Source of the DNA: Furcasterigmium furcatum | Lineage: Eukaryota > Ascomycota > Sordariomycetes > Glomerellales > Plectosphaerellaceae | DNA: 64,000 nucleotides | Direction: 5' to 3' | Assembly: GCA_001599815.1 (NCBI GenBank) | Contig: BCIA01000005.1 | Coordinates: 2,922,472-2,986,471, forward strand | Shown here: in pieces, positions 1-10,198 of the stretch | Numbering within the stretch: position 1 is the first letter of the stretch | How the letters are laid out: the number at the start of each line of letters is the position of its first letter | Notes under the pieces: model-generated | Told to the model about the DNA's origin: nothing | Databases searched by the model: none | Seen by the model: the letters and a program-made list of their open reading frames with translations, nothing else | Program-made: the position numbers and the translations under genes

Positions 1-1231
1 ACAGGCCGCCGCTCTCGTGCTCGGGGCTATCCGTATGCCCTTCAGCGACGGCTGATGTGTCCAGAGATTGTCGAGGAGTCGAGACAGTTGACGTTGTGTG
101 TAGGCTCTTCTTCCTCCTCGGAGGAAAATAGCCCATTGCCTTTCTCGATACCCTCGCTATCTCCACAGGCTGTGAGAAGGAGTCGAGGCTGCACCATCGC
201 ACGTGCTCCCATGGCCTGTCGTCTCCTTGCAGACCGGTTCGGGTTGACTCGGTTCTAGACAGACTGAAGAAGTCGCCGTCAGGGGCAATCTCCTCCTGTC
301 TTTTGCTGCTTGGTGCATTTGGTGTAGGGGCTAGGTAATCCACACTTCCTCCAACGAGATGCGACGGTGGCTCCGATGCCCGACCTTTGACCTCACAGAA
401 GTCCACCGGTAATGCGAGCCATTTACGCGCCTGTATGTCCTTAGACCACAAGCCATTCAGTCTCCGAAATGGATCTTCCCTGCACCTATACCTGAGGACA
501 ATGCCGGCATACGTGTCATGTGGCTGGACGTGGTGTATGTAGACAAGTTGATCAGGAGCGGCTTCCCGTTGCCCGGCGCTTGAGCTCAAGTCGTCTGATG
601 TACGCCTCTTGTATTTTCCGGTGATGTCGAGGCCACCATTAACGCCTTCATGGCTTTCAAGAACACTTGCCGTTCGGGCGGCTCGCAACGCGGCCTGGCG
701 CTCGGCCAAGGCCCCTGCCCCTATGTCGTTGGCCACAGGCCGAGAGTCGGGGGGCGACGGGCCCCATTCAGGGGCCTTTCGTGATCGAGAACCATGCGAT
801 TCGTTGGATGACAGTTTCCCCCGGCTATTCCAGCTCGCGGCGTAATCACCTTCGCCGGAGATGAGTGATGATGCGAAACCTTGCAACGATGTCCAGCTCT
901 GCGTCAAGGAGCTCTCCAGGAGCCCAAGTGCATTGTTCGACTCAACGCCCTTCCCGCCTCTGCCGATGGGTGGATTGCTTGCTGATCTCGGTTCCTGGTC
1001 ACGGAAGGCGTTGGTGGCGGGCAGCGGGCTTGGGATTCGACTCGGAGCAGCACTGAAGCTGGAGAACAGGGAGGAAGAACTCTTGGCGGCAGACAGCCCA
1101 CCTGCTGCGTCAGGATCGGTGCTACCGAGGCGTCGGTTACGTGGACGAACAGCACTCGAGTCTGCATCGTGGCCAGCAGGCAGAAGGGCCGAGGAGCCAA
1201 GCCGCGAGGTCGATTGGGGAGGGTCTGTCAT
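1..1231 (-). CDS. LysM domain protein, 3' end outside the window (partial)
   Basis: The frame is uninterrupted from ATG at 1231-1229 to the left edge (410 codons, no stop). The N-terminal part is low-complexity and rich in Ser, Pro and Arg. At about residues 231-285 lies a LysM-type module: YIHHVQPHDTYAGIVLRY, then FRRLNGLWSKD, then LALPVDFCEVKGR. LysM modules bind glycans, but in this Pezizomycotina family they sit in proteins without a signal peptide, and none is visible here (start MTDPPQSTSR). This makes a secreted chitin-binding effector unlikely. The C-terminal remainder is basic and Ser-rich. Its start lies 832 bp from the divergent ARV1 start. The domain call is strong, the cellular role is unknown, and introns beyond the edge cannot be judged. 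Confidence 0.85.
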   Translation of the reverse strand, partial: MTDPPQSTSRLGSSALLPAGHDADSSAVRPRNRRLGSTDPDAAGGLSAAKSSSSLFSSFSAAPSRIPSPLPATNAFRDQEPRSASNPPIGRGGKGVESNNALGLLESSLTQSWTSLQGFASSLISGEGDYAASWNSRGKLSSNESHGSRSRKAPEWGPSPPDSRPVANDIGAGALAERQAALRAARTASVLESHEGVNGGLDITGKYKRRTSDDLSSSAGQREAAPDQLVYIHHVQPHDTYAGIVLRYRCREDPFRRLNGLWSKDIQARKWLALPVDFCEVKGRASEPPSHLVGGSVDYLAPTPNAPSSKRQEEIAPDGDFFSLSRTESTRTGLQGDDRPWEHVRWCSLDSFSQPVEIARVSRKAMGYFPPRRKKSLHTTSTVSTPRQSLDTSAVAEGHTDSPEHESGGL

Positions 1232-2063
1232 GATGACAGCGAACCCAGAGCAGAAATCAAGGGCCGCCACTCAGGGCATCAGCAAAGAGGGCGTCTTCGA
1301 TTGCTTGGGAGAGGTAATGGGATCATCGGGGTTGTTCTCGTGGTCTATCGTCGTGGCAGGATCGAGGCACAAGGAGTCGACTCGGGGTTGGCGGCGTATG
1401 GCGGAGCGCGATGGTCCTTCGGGGCGAGTTCACGAAGGCCAGGCCTCGCAACGGCAGCTGGATTGGCGTATCGGATATGGTGCCTCCCCCGGATGTGAAA
1501 GTCTTGAGAGGGCACGTCGCGAGAAGCACAGTATTATCTGTCGTAACAGGTAGACAGGTGGACGAGGGTTGGGACAGGGGCCATGGGCTACAGTGCTTGG
1601 ACAATATGACACCTGGGTGGATACCCTACCTCTGGACGCACCCCGAAGAGGCGTGGGCGGCACCCGTGGGGGGGGGGGGGGCTACTTTGCAGAAAGGCCC
1701 CCAGGTGGGCGCCACGCACTCCGCTTGCGACAGCCTCCGGACTTATGAAAACGCGCCCCTTGCGGACCCCCCTCGGCGAGGCACTGGGCTCCTATGTCGT
1801 CATTTGCACTCAAATTGGTGCTTGAACCCCCCAGGTTGGAGAAGGATGGAACAGTCAGTTTTTAGCCGTCACCAAGCAGGCAGTTGACTTGACCATTACC
1901 GAGCTTCCACGTCCATCCCTTTTCATTGCGATCACGAAGCAACGCCCAACTGCGGCAGCAAGCACCGCACACGAACCTACGACGTTTGCTCTCGATATGT
2001 GCCCCCTACGACCCTGCTGATCTTTGGTCATTAGAACCAAACGCTTCTTCAAACAAGCCCAAA
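1232..2063. other. divergent intergenic region with a 14-G run
   Basis: This is the shared upstream region of the LysM gene (-) and ARV1 (+). Only short antisense or unrelated ORFs occur. A run of 14 G lies at 1668-1681. No gene is seen. Confidence 0.6.
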
Positions 2064-3090
2064 ATGCCCATCTGTATCGAATGCAGACATCCGGTCAAGA
2101 CGCTCTGGACCCAATACTCTGGCGCTGGCGACAAGTCCAGTGGCCACAACATCCGCTTGACCGTTTGTAGGAACTGCGGCCGTTTCTGCGACAAGTATGT
2201 CGAGCATGACTTTGTCGTCATGTTCATCGACTTGGTCTTGATCAAGCCTCAGGTGTATCGCCATCTGCTGCATAACAACCTGATGAAGGACGATGATCGC
2301 TTCGATGTACGCACTCCAATATCCAGCCGTTGATTATGACTTGCACCAGATATTTATTTGCATGGCTTGAACGCAGCTAATCCGATGCGACGGCTCGCAG
2401 CACTCCATCCTCCGATTGGGGATCCTCCTCTTACTCTTCGATGTCTACCTCACCTGGGCACGAGTCGAGAAACAGACCGAGTCGGAAGCCGCTGCGAACC
2501 CGCGGGGCGAGTTCACACGTCTATCGGAGCAACCAATCGTCTCCCAGTACATGTTCTTCCGTATGTTGCCCCTCCCAGGCAATGATCCCTCCGCGACCCG
2601 AGCAGCCCTTGAACTGACCGTCGCAGTTATTCTCTGTGCCCTCTCCACTCTAGCCTTCCACATGACCATTCGCTTCCTCACCACCTCGCCCTTCTCGCCT
2701 CTTGTGGCTACTGGGCTTGTTCAGCGCTACTCTCGTCCCAACTCCATATCCACTGCCCTCCTCGTCTCTTCGTCCACGAAGCTATTTCCCATTCTCATGG
2801 TAATTTGGAGCTACGACGTCCCCGCGGCTGCCCAGGCGCTGGGCTGGGCCGTGGTCGCTAACAATGTTGAGGCGCTGAGGATCCTCCTCGACTGTGGCTA
2901 TACGATCGCCGCCCTGCTCGCCATGTCTGGCGCAATAGCTCGTTGGGCCGTCGGCCGCAGTGTTATGATCACTGCTGGCCTCCACGGGGTAGATTCGGCT
3001 GGTGAGGCAAGTATAGAAGCAAATGGCAAAGCGCTGTGGGCCTTGCTCATCTATGCCAAGGAATGGGCGGGACAGTTGGCGACGTCGTAG
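2064..3090 (+). CDS. ARV1: ARV1 family ER membrane lipid-homeostasis protein
   Basis: Two exons, 2064-2306 and 2401-3090, give 310 aa. The intron at 2307-2400 is GTACGC...CGCAG, phase 0. The N-terminus carries the Arv1 homology domain: CIECRHPVKTLW, then CRNCGRFCDKYVEHD, forming a CX2C...CX2C zinc-like motif. The splice joins DDRFD to HSILRLG and LLLLFDVYLTWARVEK, the family signature just before the membrane part. Further hydrophobic segments follow at about residues 160-290. Arv1 proteins reside in the ER and affect sterol transport and GPI-anchor synthesis. ATG 2064 is used because the upstream frame lacks family similarity. The gene is convergent with the V-ATPase subunit gene. Confidence 0.95.
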
Positions 3091-3407
3091 CCAGTTGAGC
3101 AGAATATGTATAGAATTCGTATCGCAAGTTCATTCTCCACCCTATACTGCCCCTGAGAGCGACTGTGCAGACTTGGGGCAGGCCAGTGATCAGGTCTCCT
3201 CCAAGGGAATAGCTGGCCTACCGAGTACACAAGTGCCAGGATTCGTCAGCCACCAACTGCGTCCGAACCAGCCCAACTGGAGGTGTATTATCATCGATTC
3301 CCCAAACGCCGTCAAAAATGTGCAATCGCGTAGTCGTACAGTTTCTCTGCTCCGGCCGGATCTCCCTGCCCTGTCATTGTGCCCTTCGACTCTGGGCGGG
3401 GTGGCTT
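3091..3407. other. convergent 3' intergenic region
   Basis: This lies between the ARV1 and V-ATPase subunit e stops. Nothing is recognised beyond presumed 3' UTRs. Confidence 0.5.
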
Positions 3408-3764
3408 TCAGGACTGTTCGTGGAGGTATTCTGCCCTCAAGGTGGCTCGTCGGGGTTCGATCAGGGGATGGAGTTGCGCCAGGAAGGTAATCGCCCACAT
3501 GAGGTAGCAGCTGACGAAAGTCAGAATGAGAGATGATCTCCAGATGCTGCGAAGAGTTAGCTCTGTGCCGTCTTCCTGTATGGGGTTGATAACAGGATTG
3601 CGGACATTTGATTCTCGCCCTTGGGCGAGAAGAAGTAGGCAGCCACGCAGAGGCCAACGATGACCACAAGGCCGATGAATATGCTGTACCTAAACCTTGT
3701 GTCAGCGCTCATTGCGTCTCCATCAGGTCGTCATCAAATAAATGTCTGCATACCCCTGAGCCAT
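3408..3764 (-). CDS. VMA9: V-type proton ATPase subunit e (Vma9 type)
   Basis: Three exons on the minus strand (3764-3754, 3689-3606, 3546-3408) encode 77 aa, the usual size for this very small Vo subunit. Exon 1 is only 11 nt and encodes MAQ plus part of Gly. Exon 2 gives YSIFIGLVVIVGLCVAAYFF and SPKGENQ. Exon 3 gives IWRSSLILTFVSCYLMWAI and LAQLHPLIEPRRATLR. The two hydrophobic helices flank the conserved SPKGENQ...WRSS loop of subunit e. The protein is part of the membrane Vo sector that pumps protons into vacuoles and Golgi. The introns are 3753-3690 and 3605-3547, the latter with a GTCCGC donor. All phases close. Confidence 0.95.
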
Positions 3765-4589
3765 CTTGGAGTTTAGAGCGCTAAGACTGGCAAGCGCAGG
3801 CCGTGGGTGTGAAATGGTCTGTCGAGGAGCAGGTTGATGGCGGATTGCTTGGGGTCGACACTGGGGTGGGAGCTGCGTCGACCAACTTACCAAGATATTG
3901 ATCCACCTTCCAATGTTGCGAGGGGACAGGATGCAGGCGATATGATCTTACCGAGTAGAATGTATATCTCGGGGTTGCTTCGATGCACCCACCGAAACAA
4001 TGGGGCCCCTCTGCATGGGCACCTGCACTGGGACCTTACCTTAGGTAATAACAATAAGGGGCTCAGACATTCTGGCTGCCCACCCTCAAGATGATGGGCT
4101 GGTCAGTATGGAAGCTTCTGTCTGCCAATGTTTCTCAACGAGGGCCCGGCTCCATGCTTGACGCTCGCCTCTCCCATGTGAAAGGTCTAGTATTAGAAAT
4201 AGCAGGGCGAACAACTTTCAGCGCTTCAATTCAACTCCGTCGTTGCTCGAAGGCGCAACTCTGGCGCTTGGCGTAACAGCCCAAAGGGGGTCAAGGTTCA
4301 GGGTCCAGAGCGGGTCCACTCTTTCCCTCCATCGGCTTATCTGCAATGACCCTTCTCCATCGAGTCACCCAAGGACACCAAAGAACCTCGGAAAGCATTT
4401 AAGAGCGGTGTGCGGTTTCCTATGAAGCACCCGCTACATACGACGCGCCTTCATATCCCTAATTCTCACTTGATCTGAGCTTTTCTTTGACTTAATCTGG
4501 TCACCCATCGGCTGTTGGCTGTCGACACACTTGACTCCGGGGGTCAGCTGGCAAAAGATTTGGTTCAGCAGGCGAGAGTCAACCTCGGC
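3765..4589. other. divergent intergenic region (VMA9 / ARG2)
   Basis: This holds the promoters and leaders of both genes. It contains two TGACTC motifs near the ARG2 start (separate entry). No gene is seen. Confidence 0.5.
4532..4581. promoter_or_regulatory. two TGACTC (GCN4/CPC1-like) motifs upstream of ARG2
   Basis: TGACTC is at 4532-4537 and its reverse complement GAGTCA at 4576-4581, the latter 8 bp before the ARG2 ATG. TGACTC is the core of the general amino-acid control activator site (Gcn4/CPC1/CpcA). A role is inferred from gene identity. A 6-mer alone is weak evidence, and the second copy probably lies in the transcribed leader. Confidence 0.4.
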
Positions 4590-6675
4590 ATGGCAGCAAG
4601 ACACTCCAGCCTTGTTAAGTTGAGCCATCTGAGTTCCAAGGTATGATTCGGGCCAATCTACTAGCCGTTCTCGTTACCCATGGCTAATAAAACTCCAGGC
4701 TTCACTCACATCAGAACCGATTGGACTTGGTTGTCGGAGGGGCGACCTGTATCAACGGCTAGTGTCCTGTCAAGGGTCAAGTTCGAGAAGACATCTGCAC
4801 ACGAGTGTCTCCGCCCAGGCGCCAAGATCAGACGAGAAGCGGAGAGCCGAGGACAGACAAGTAGGAAGCCTACGCCCCGTGTGCATCAATTGCGACTGAC
4901 TTTTGTGACAGCATATTGTTGTGTCGGTACTCCAGGCCTCTGCCACACGACGAGATGCCAAGAACTATCTTCAGAAGTACGCTCCTCAGACCTCATTGAC
5001 TGAAATTAGGCAGCGGGACAAGACTCTTTCGGTGCCGTCAACATGGTCTTCTAATGCACTTGTCCGAGCCGCCAGCGAGGCACCACAGTTTGTCCAAGGC
5101 AAGCAGCCAGAACCAGCCTCGAACTCCGATGACCTCCCGAAGCTCGCCATTGTCAAACTGCGTCTTCCACAGTCATTGGACGACCGTGAGCTGCGGGGCA
5201 TCGCTAGGACGCTTTCTCAACTGAGAAAGCTTGGCTTGGTGAGCGTCGTCGTCCTCGACGCTGGCCCGGCGGCAGCATCCCGGGATATATACACTCAGCA
5301 AGCACACAGGCTGCAGCACGCTCTCGACGACATGGGGCCACCAGGTGCGAGGATAGCCGATCATACGTTGGTGAAGAGGGAGCGGGAGGATGGTGGCTTC
5401 TTGCCATCCATCGCTGCCGTGCAGTTTCCCAGCGCCCTGGCCCGCGCACTGAGCAGCGAGGAGATCCTGATCCTGCCACCAGTGGGCACCTCACCAGCCT
5501 TGGATTCCTTCCATTTGATAGACCCTGATGATGCTATCATGGCTCTCGCCAAGCACTTCTGCGGTCTGCAGTTCGAAGATGAGCAGGCTCTCGATAGAGT
5601 TTCTGCGCAGGCCCTGACGCCGGGTAGAAGGAATGCTTCCATCGAACGCGTCATCATATTGGATCCTCTCGGGGCCATCCCAATCGCTGGTCAGCCAGGT
5701 GCTTCTCATCGCTTCATCAACCTGGAGCAGGAGTTTGGTCCTGTCATGCGCACCCTGGAGGCTGATGCTCATGATGATGGGCATATCCACGAGGACAAAT
5801 CGGTACACGTCCAGAATCTGAAGCTCCTCAAGAACATACTCTCCCTCCTCCCCGCGACCTCCACGGCACTCATCAGCAGCCCATCTGTTGCTGCCACCAG
5901 AGCGGCCGGGCCGTTGACGTCGGTGGCCACTCGTAACAAGCTGAACCCTCTGATACACAACCTGCTGACAGACAAGCCCGTATTTTCTTCCTCTTTGCCG
6001 TTGGAGAGGGTTCGGTCAGACAAGTCTCCACACAGGTGGCTTGAGGATTCACCCGTGGCAACCGTTGTTAAGAGGGGAATGCCCTTGACGATATATCCGG
6101 ATCCCACAACGCGCCCGTGGCTCCCCCCTCGACCAGGGTCACCCCGACTGAGGCTCACGGACACGTGCATAGACTTGCCGCGGCTTCAACACCTTATCGA
6201 GGATTCATTTGACCGAAAACTCGATCTCCGACACTACCTAGACCGGATAAATGACAATCTGGCGGGGGTCATCATCGCCGGCGAATACGAAGGAGGTGCT
6301 GTTTTGACCTGGGAGAAGCCGTCAAATATGAGCCAAGAGGAAGCCTACCAAAGTGGTCGCCTGGTTCCCTACCTCGACAAATTCGCCGTTCTAAAGAGCA
6401 GACAGGGTAGCGGGGGCGTTGCCGACGTCGTCTTTAATGCCATGGTCAGAGGGTGCTTCCCTGACGGCGTCTCTTGGCGGAGCAGAAAGGACAATCCGGT
6501 CAACAAGTGGTATTTTGAGAGATCTGTTGGCACACGGAAACTGAAGGATACCAACTGGACTATGTTTTGGACAACGCCCAACGTAGCCCTAACTGATCCG
6601 AAGCTGCGAGATTACGAGGACGTCTGTCGCCACGTAGAGCCATCCTGGGCCGATAAGAAGAAGGCGGCAGACTAG
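4590..6675 (+). CDS. ARG2: mitochondrial N-acetylglutamate synthase
   Basis: Three exons (4590-4640, 4699-4860, 4912-6675) give 658 aa. Introns are GTATGA...CCAG and GTAGGA...ACAG, both phase 0. Exon 1 starts MAARHSSLVKLSHLSSK, and exon 2 continues with an Arg/Ser-rich, acid-poor stretch (SSSRRHLHTSVSAQ). Together they look like a mitochondrial presequence. SVLQASATRRDAKNYLQKY is the conserved fungal NAGS entry motif. An amino-acid-kinase-like domain follows, and a C-terminal N-acetyltransferase domain includes VIIAGEYEGGAVLTWEKP, GSGGVADVVFNAM and NKWYFERSVGT. The enzyme makes N-acetylglutamate, the first committed step of ornithine and arginine synthesis. The long exon has no ATG at its 5' end, so the upstream exons decide the start. 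Confidence 0.93.
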
Positions 6676-7192
6676 GTCCTTCCGGCCCATGATTGAGTTG
6701 GGTGCCTAGGTAGTCAAGGTATCACGGCACTGTGCTCTCCTCGCATCTGGGGGCAAGCTGCAGATGGTAGATACACAATTGTCCGGACCGCCCACATAGC
6801 AACCAGTCGAGCAACGGACATTCTTGACCTTGTATGCATGTTCACGACTTACCTATCTTGAGACCGCGAGCATGGACGGTCACGTGGAAGTCTCGGCACA
6901 GGCCATCCTCAGTCCACCCGCAACTGCCTTCTCAACCCTGAGGCATCATTGGTGTAGGAGGGTGGGTCCTGACTCCCTATACGGGCACTGTACCTCCTGC
7001 TTGTGATTTGCAGCCCCCTCCAAAGTACCTACTCACTGGTACTAGTAGCAGGTCCTCCTTCATTACCTACCCTACCTTGCTGGAGTTTGTTATCGAAGCT
7101 GACGACAGCTTTCAACTCTTGTTATTGCGCTCAGCAGCTCTATCTCTCCACACACCTCACTGCAAGGACGACACCCCGGCACATTCGGAATC
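6676..7192. other. intergenic region (ARG2 3' end / GVP36 promoter)
   Basis: No gene is seen. It includes pyrimidine-rich sequence just upstream of the next start. Confidence 0.5.
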
Positions 7193-8481
7193 ATGGACTT
7201 CAGCAACATCGGGAAGAACATCTCGTACGTGGAGATGCGTGCACTGTGTCGCAGCATTGCCTGTCGCCGCTCTGCCCGCGCGAGCTCTCTTCGGGTGTCC
7301 TTGAGCTAACAATGGCATCAACTCCTCCAGTTCCTTCGGGGCCCAGATCACCCCCTTTGCCTCCCGTACTTTCCAGTACACCAAGGAGCAGCTGGGCCAG
7401 GCCGAGGACAAGGTAGTCCGACTCCCTATGACGTTGCGCTTGATTGTATCACCTTTATTGACAGCGACACAAGACTCAGCTCCCACCTGATTACATCGAC
7501 CTTGAGAAGCGTGTCGACGCCCTCAAGGCGGTCCACCAAAAGATGCTGGCTGTCACGTATGTGCTGTATTGTCCTGTTTTGTAGTCGTCTACTGACCGTA
7601 CCCCCTACAGGTCCCAGTATTCGAACGAGGCCTACGACTACCCCCCGAACATCAAGGAAACATTCCAAGATCTGGGCCGCACCGTCAGCGAGAAGGTCAC
7701 CCTGCTTTCCTCGGCGAGTTCTCCAGCTGAGGCCCAGGCTGCCTTGACCGCGCCCCCTACTGCCAAGCCACAACCCAAGACGTTCAACCATGCCATTGCT
7801 CGTGCCAGTCTGACGAGCAGTCAATTGCTCCATCAACAGCACACTGGCGCCGGCGAGGACCCCCTCGCGACCGCCCTCGAGAAATATGCCCTGGCTCAGG
7901 AACGTGTGGGAGAGGCGCGACTGGCCCAGGATGCCCAGATCCAGAGCCACTTCCTCAACGCCTGGACGACCACGCTCAACACTAACCTCATGTTTGCCAC
8001 CCGTGCTCGCAAAAACGTCGAGAAGGCTCGTCTCACGCTTGATGCCGTCAAGGCTCGTGCCCACGGCACCACCTGGAAGATGGGCAACACCGGGCAGCAG
8101 GAGGGACAGCCCCAGGAGCTCAGCCCCGAGGCGCAGGAGGAGATTGAGAAGGCCGAAGACGACTTCGTCACCCAGACAGAGGAGGCTGTCGGCGTCATGA
8201 AAAATGTGAGTCTTGTCGTGTTTTCTCAGGGGGTGACATAGACTCAACACATTTCCAGGTTCTCGACACTCCCGAACCTCTGCGCAACCTCGCCGATCTC
8301 ATTGCCGCCCAGATCGAGTACCACAAGAAGGCCCAGGACATCCTCGCCGAGCTCGGCCCCATCGTGGATGGCCTGCAGGTCGAGCAGGAGGTACGTCTTC
8401 CATCTTTCGATGAAGGTGGACCTGACCGATGCTAACTATTCGTAGACTGCCTACCGCAAGAGCCGTGAGAATGCCTCGTAA
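7193..8481 (+). CDS. GVP36: BAR domain protein, GVP36-like
   Basis: Six exons (7193-7224, 7331-7412, 7465-7556, 7611-8205, 8259-8390, 8446-8481) give 322 aa. All splice phases close. The product starts MDFSNIGKNISSFGAQITPF and continues ASRTFQYTKEQLGQAEDK, the amphipathic N-terminus of the Gvp36/BAR group. Long charged helices follow (KRVDALKAVHQKMLAVTSQY; QLLHQQHTGAGEDPLATALE; FATRARKNVEKARLTLDAVK). The C-terminal helix is LDTPEPLRNLADLIAAQIEY. BAR dimers sense or shape curved membranes, and yeast Gvp36 acts at Golgi and endocytic membranes. The orthology call is from overall pattern. Other BAR-only adaptors are possible. Confidence 0.88.
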
Positions 8482-9090
8482 AGAACAGTCGCAATTCATG
8501 GCACCCGGTGCTTCACCTACGGACGAGGTTTAAGATATCACGGGCTTCCAGAAGCTTAACCGCCCTCGGGATGGCTTGCTCTGACACCGAAGCCAGGAGT
8601 TATCATTCAAATGTGTTTAGAGCACGCCCTGTCCGCGGACTGGGTGAGATTGTTTCAATTTCCCTTCCTTTCCGGTTGCATTGGTCAAATGCTCGATGTG
8701 AAGGGCCAAACAAGGTGGCTCGATTGTCTTCAGTGTGACGGATGTAGCCTTTTCGCATCACATAATGCACCAGTTTTCTCTCCCGTATTGCTTCGTCGCA
8801 GCATCCCAATCCGGTGCCACTCGGCCCTTACCAAGGTGGATAGTGATGCTCCGCGCCAGCAAAGTAGGCGTGATTTGTCACGTGAGACCCATTTTCCGCA
8901 ACAGCCAATGGGACATTTCAATTCATCAGCATCTCGTCCAGAGCCCGCCGGCCTTTAATCAACCCGGCCTCAACCGACCTACCTTTCTCAGAGCTATCCG
9001 ACAACTGAAGGCGCGCAGCCGACAAGACAACCCGGAACCACCTCTTCTCGACTCCGAGTTGAACGCAGTGAATTGAGTTCATTTCTCACC
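8482..9090. other. intergenic region (GVP36 3' end / complex I gene promoter)
   Basis: No gene is seen. It carries a CACGTG and a CCAAT element (separate entry). Confidence 0.5.
8879..8909 (+). promoter_or_regulatory. CACGTG and CCAAT elements
   Basis: CACGTG is at 8879-8884 and CCAAT at 8905-8909, about 185-210 bp before the ATG of the complex I subunit gene. CCAAT is the core of the HAP-complex site used by many fungal respiratory genes. The regulatory role is inferred. Confidence 0.35.
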
Positions 9091-9961
9091 ATGAGGCAAA
9101 CACTGCGCCTGTTGGCAAATGTCAAGCCAGCGCGATACCTCGAGCCCGGCACGCCGACAGGCTTGACGGGCCTCTGGACACACAACAACCCCCGCTCGGC
9201 TCTCCTCTTTCTCTACAGCAGCACTCTCGAGAAGGTTAAAGCGTTCCCCGAGTCTTCGATGTACCGCCAATCCGTGGAGGCGCTCACCAGACATCGCCTG
9301 GCCCTCGTCGAGGCAACCGTGCCACCCGGCTACGACGCCTGGCAGCGCGAAAACAAGGACCTTGCCAAGGCACTGGCCGAGAACGCCGAAGGCTTCCGGG
9401 TCGCCAGCGGTCGTCTCGATGGCAGCGAGGCCCGCGTGCTCCAGTTTGGCGGCAAGACGTTTGTCGTCCGCAAGCAGCACGAGGAGGCTGATATCAGGCT
9501 CGAGGAGTGGGACGGCGAGGCAGACGAGGGACCCGGTACGGAAGGCCTGAGAACCGAGGAAGAGAGGGCCGACCAGGCTCTTCTGTCCAAGAGAAAGGAT
9601 CTCAGTGCTGCTTCTACCGTGGCGTGGAAGGAGGAGCCGCAGCTGACCGCCGACCAGTACGTTTGACTTCTATCTCGTGGACAATCCGATGTGGCGGCCA
9701 TGAGGATGGCGTGGCTGACGAACTTAATTGTAGGGTTTCTGAGCTCGAGACTAGAATCGGCGCCGGTCTGATCGAGGAGGTTATCCAGGTGGCCGAGGGC
9801 GAGCACAGGCTCGTCGACACGCTGCTCCAGTCTAAGGTGTAAGTTGCCCCCGAGCATCGCGGGGCTTGCTATAAATGCTAACTATGCGCACAAGTTGGGA
9901 GGATCTTGAGGAGAAGCCCGTCGATGGTCAGTGGACCTACTTTGAGCGCAATGCCCAGTAG
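9091..9961 (+). CDS. NDUFA5: mitochondrial complex I subunit, NDUFA5/29.9 kDa type
   Basis: Three exons (9091-9656, 9734-9838, 9895-9961) give 245 aa, with phase-2 junctions at both introns. The N-terminus MRQTLRLLANVKPARYLEPG is basic, as expected for mitochondrial import. TGLTGLWTHNNPRSALLFLY followed by LEKVKAFPESSMYRQSVEAL is the ETC_C1 NDUFA5 domain core. The C-terminal acidic and helical part ends VDGQWTYFERNAQ. The subunit is an accessory part of the NADH:ubiquinone oxidoreductase matrix arm. Fungal orthologues have this longer C-terminal extension, while animal NDUFA5 is much shorter. Confidence 0.92.
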
Positions 9962-10198
9962 CTACTTGCGAGGATCGCCAGGAGAGTGTGCTGCTGAGAC
10001 TGCGAGGCTGTCGCAACCAGGTTTTGTACATTAGATGGTAGACGAGGCAACTAACGTACATTGGGCGTATTTTGTCACCCTTGATAACTTGATGTTGCGT
10101 TGGCATTGGTGGTGGAGTTGCCACTGTTCTTCCACTGCGATGGACCTCTCTGGAGAATCTGTTGTTGGAGCAGAACAGGCCCAGGTTCTTTCATGATT

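Noticed and set aside
2..55. A plus-strand frame ending in a stop at 53-55 that looks like the tail of a gene entering from the left.
   Set aside because: It is antisense to the well-supported LysM gene, which is open through the same bases.
861..1553. A 230-codon plus-strand ORF.
   Set aside because: It has no domain and mostly overlaps the LysM gene on the other strand.
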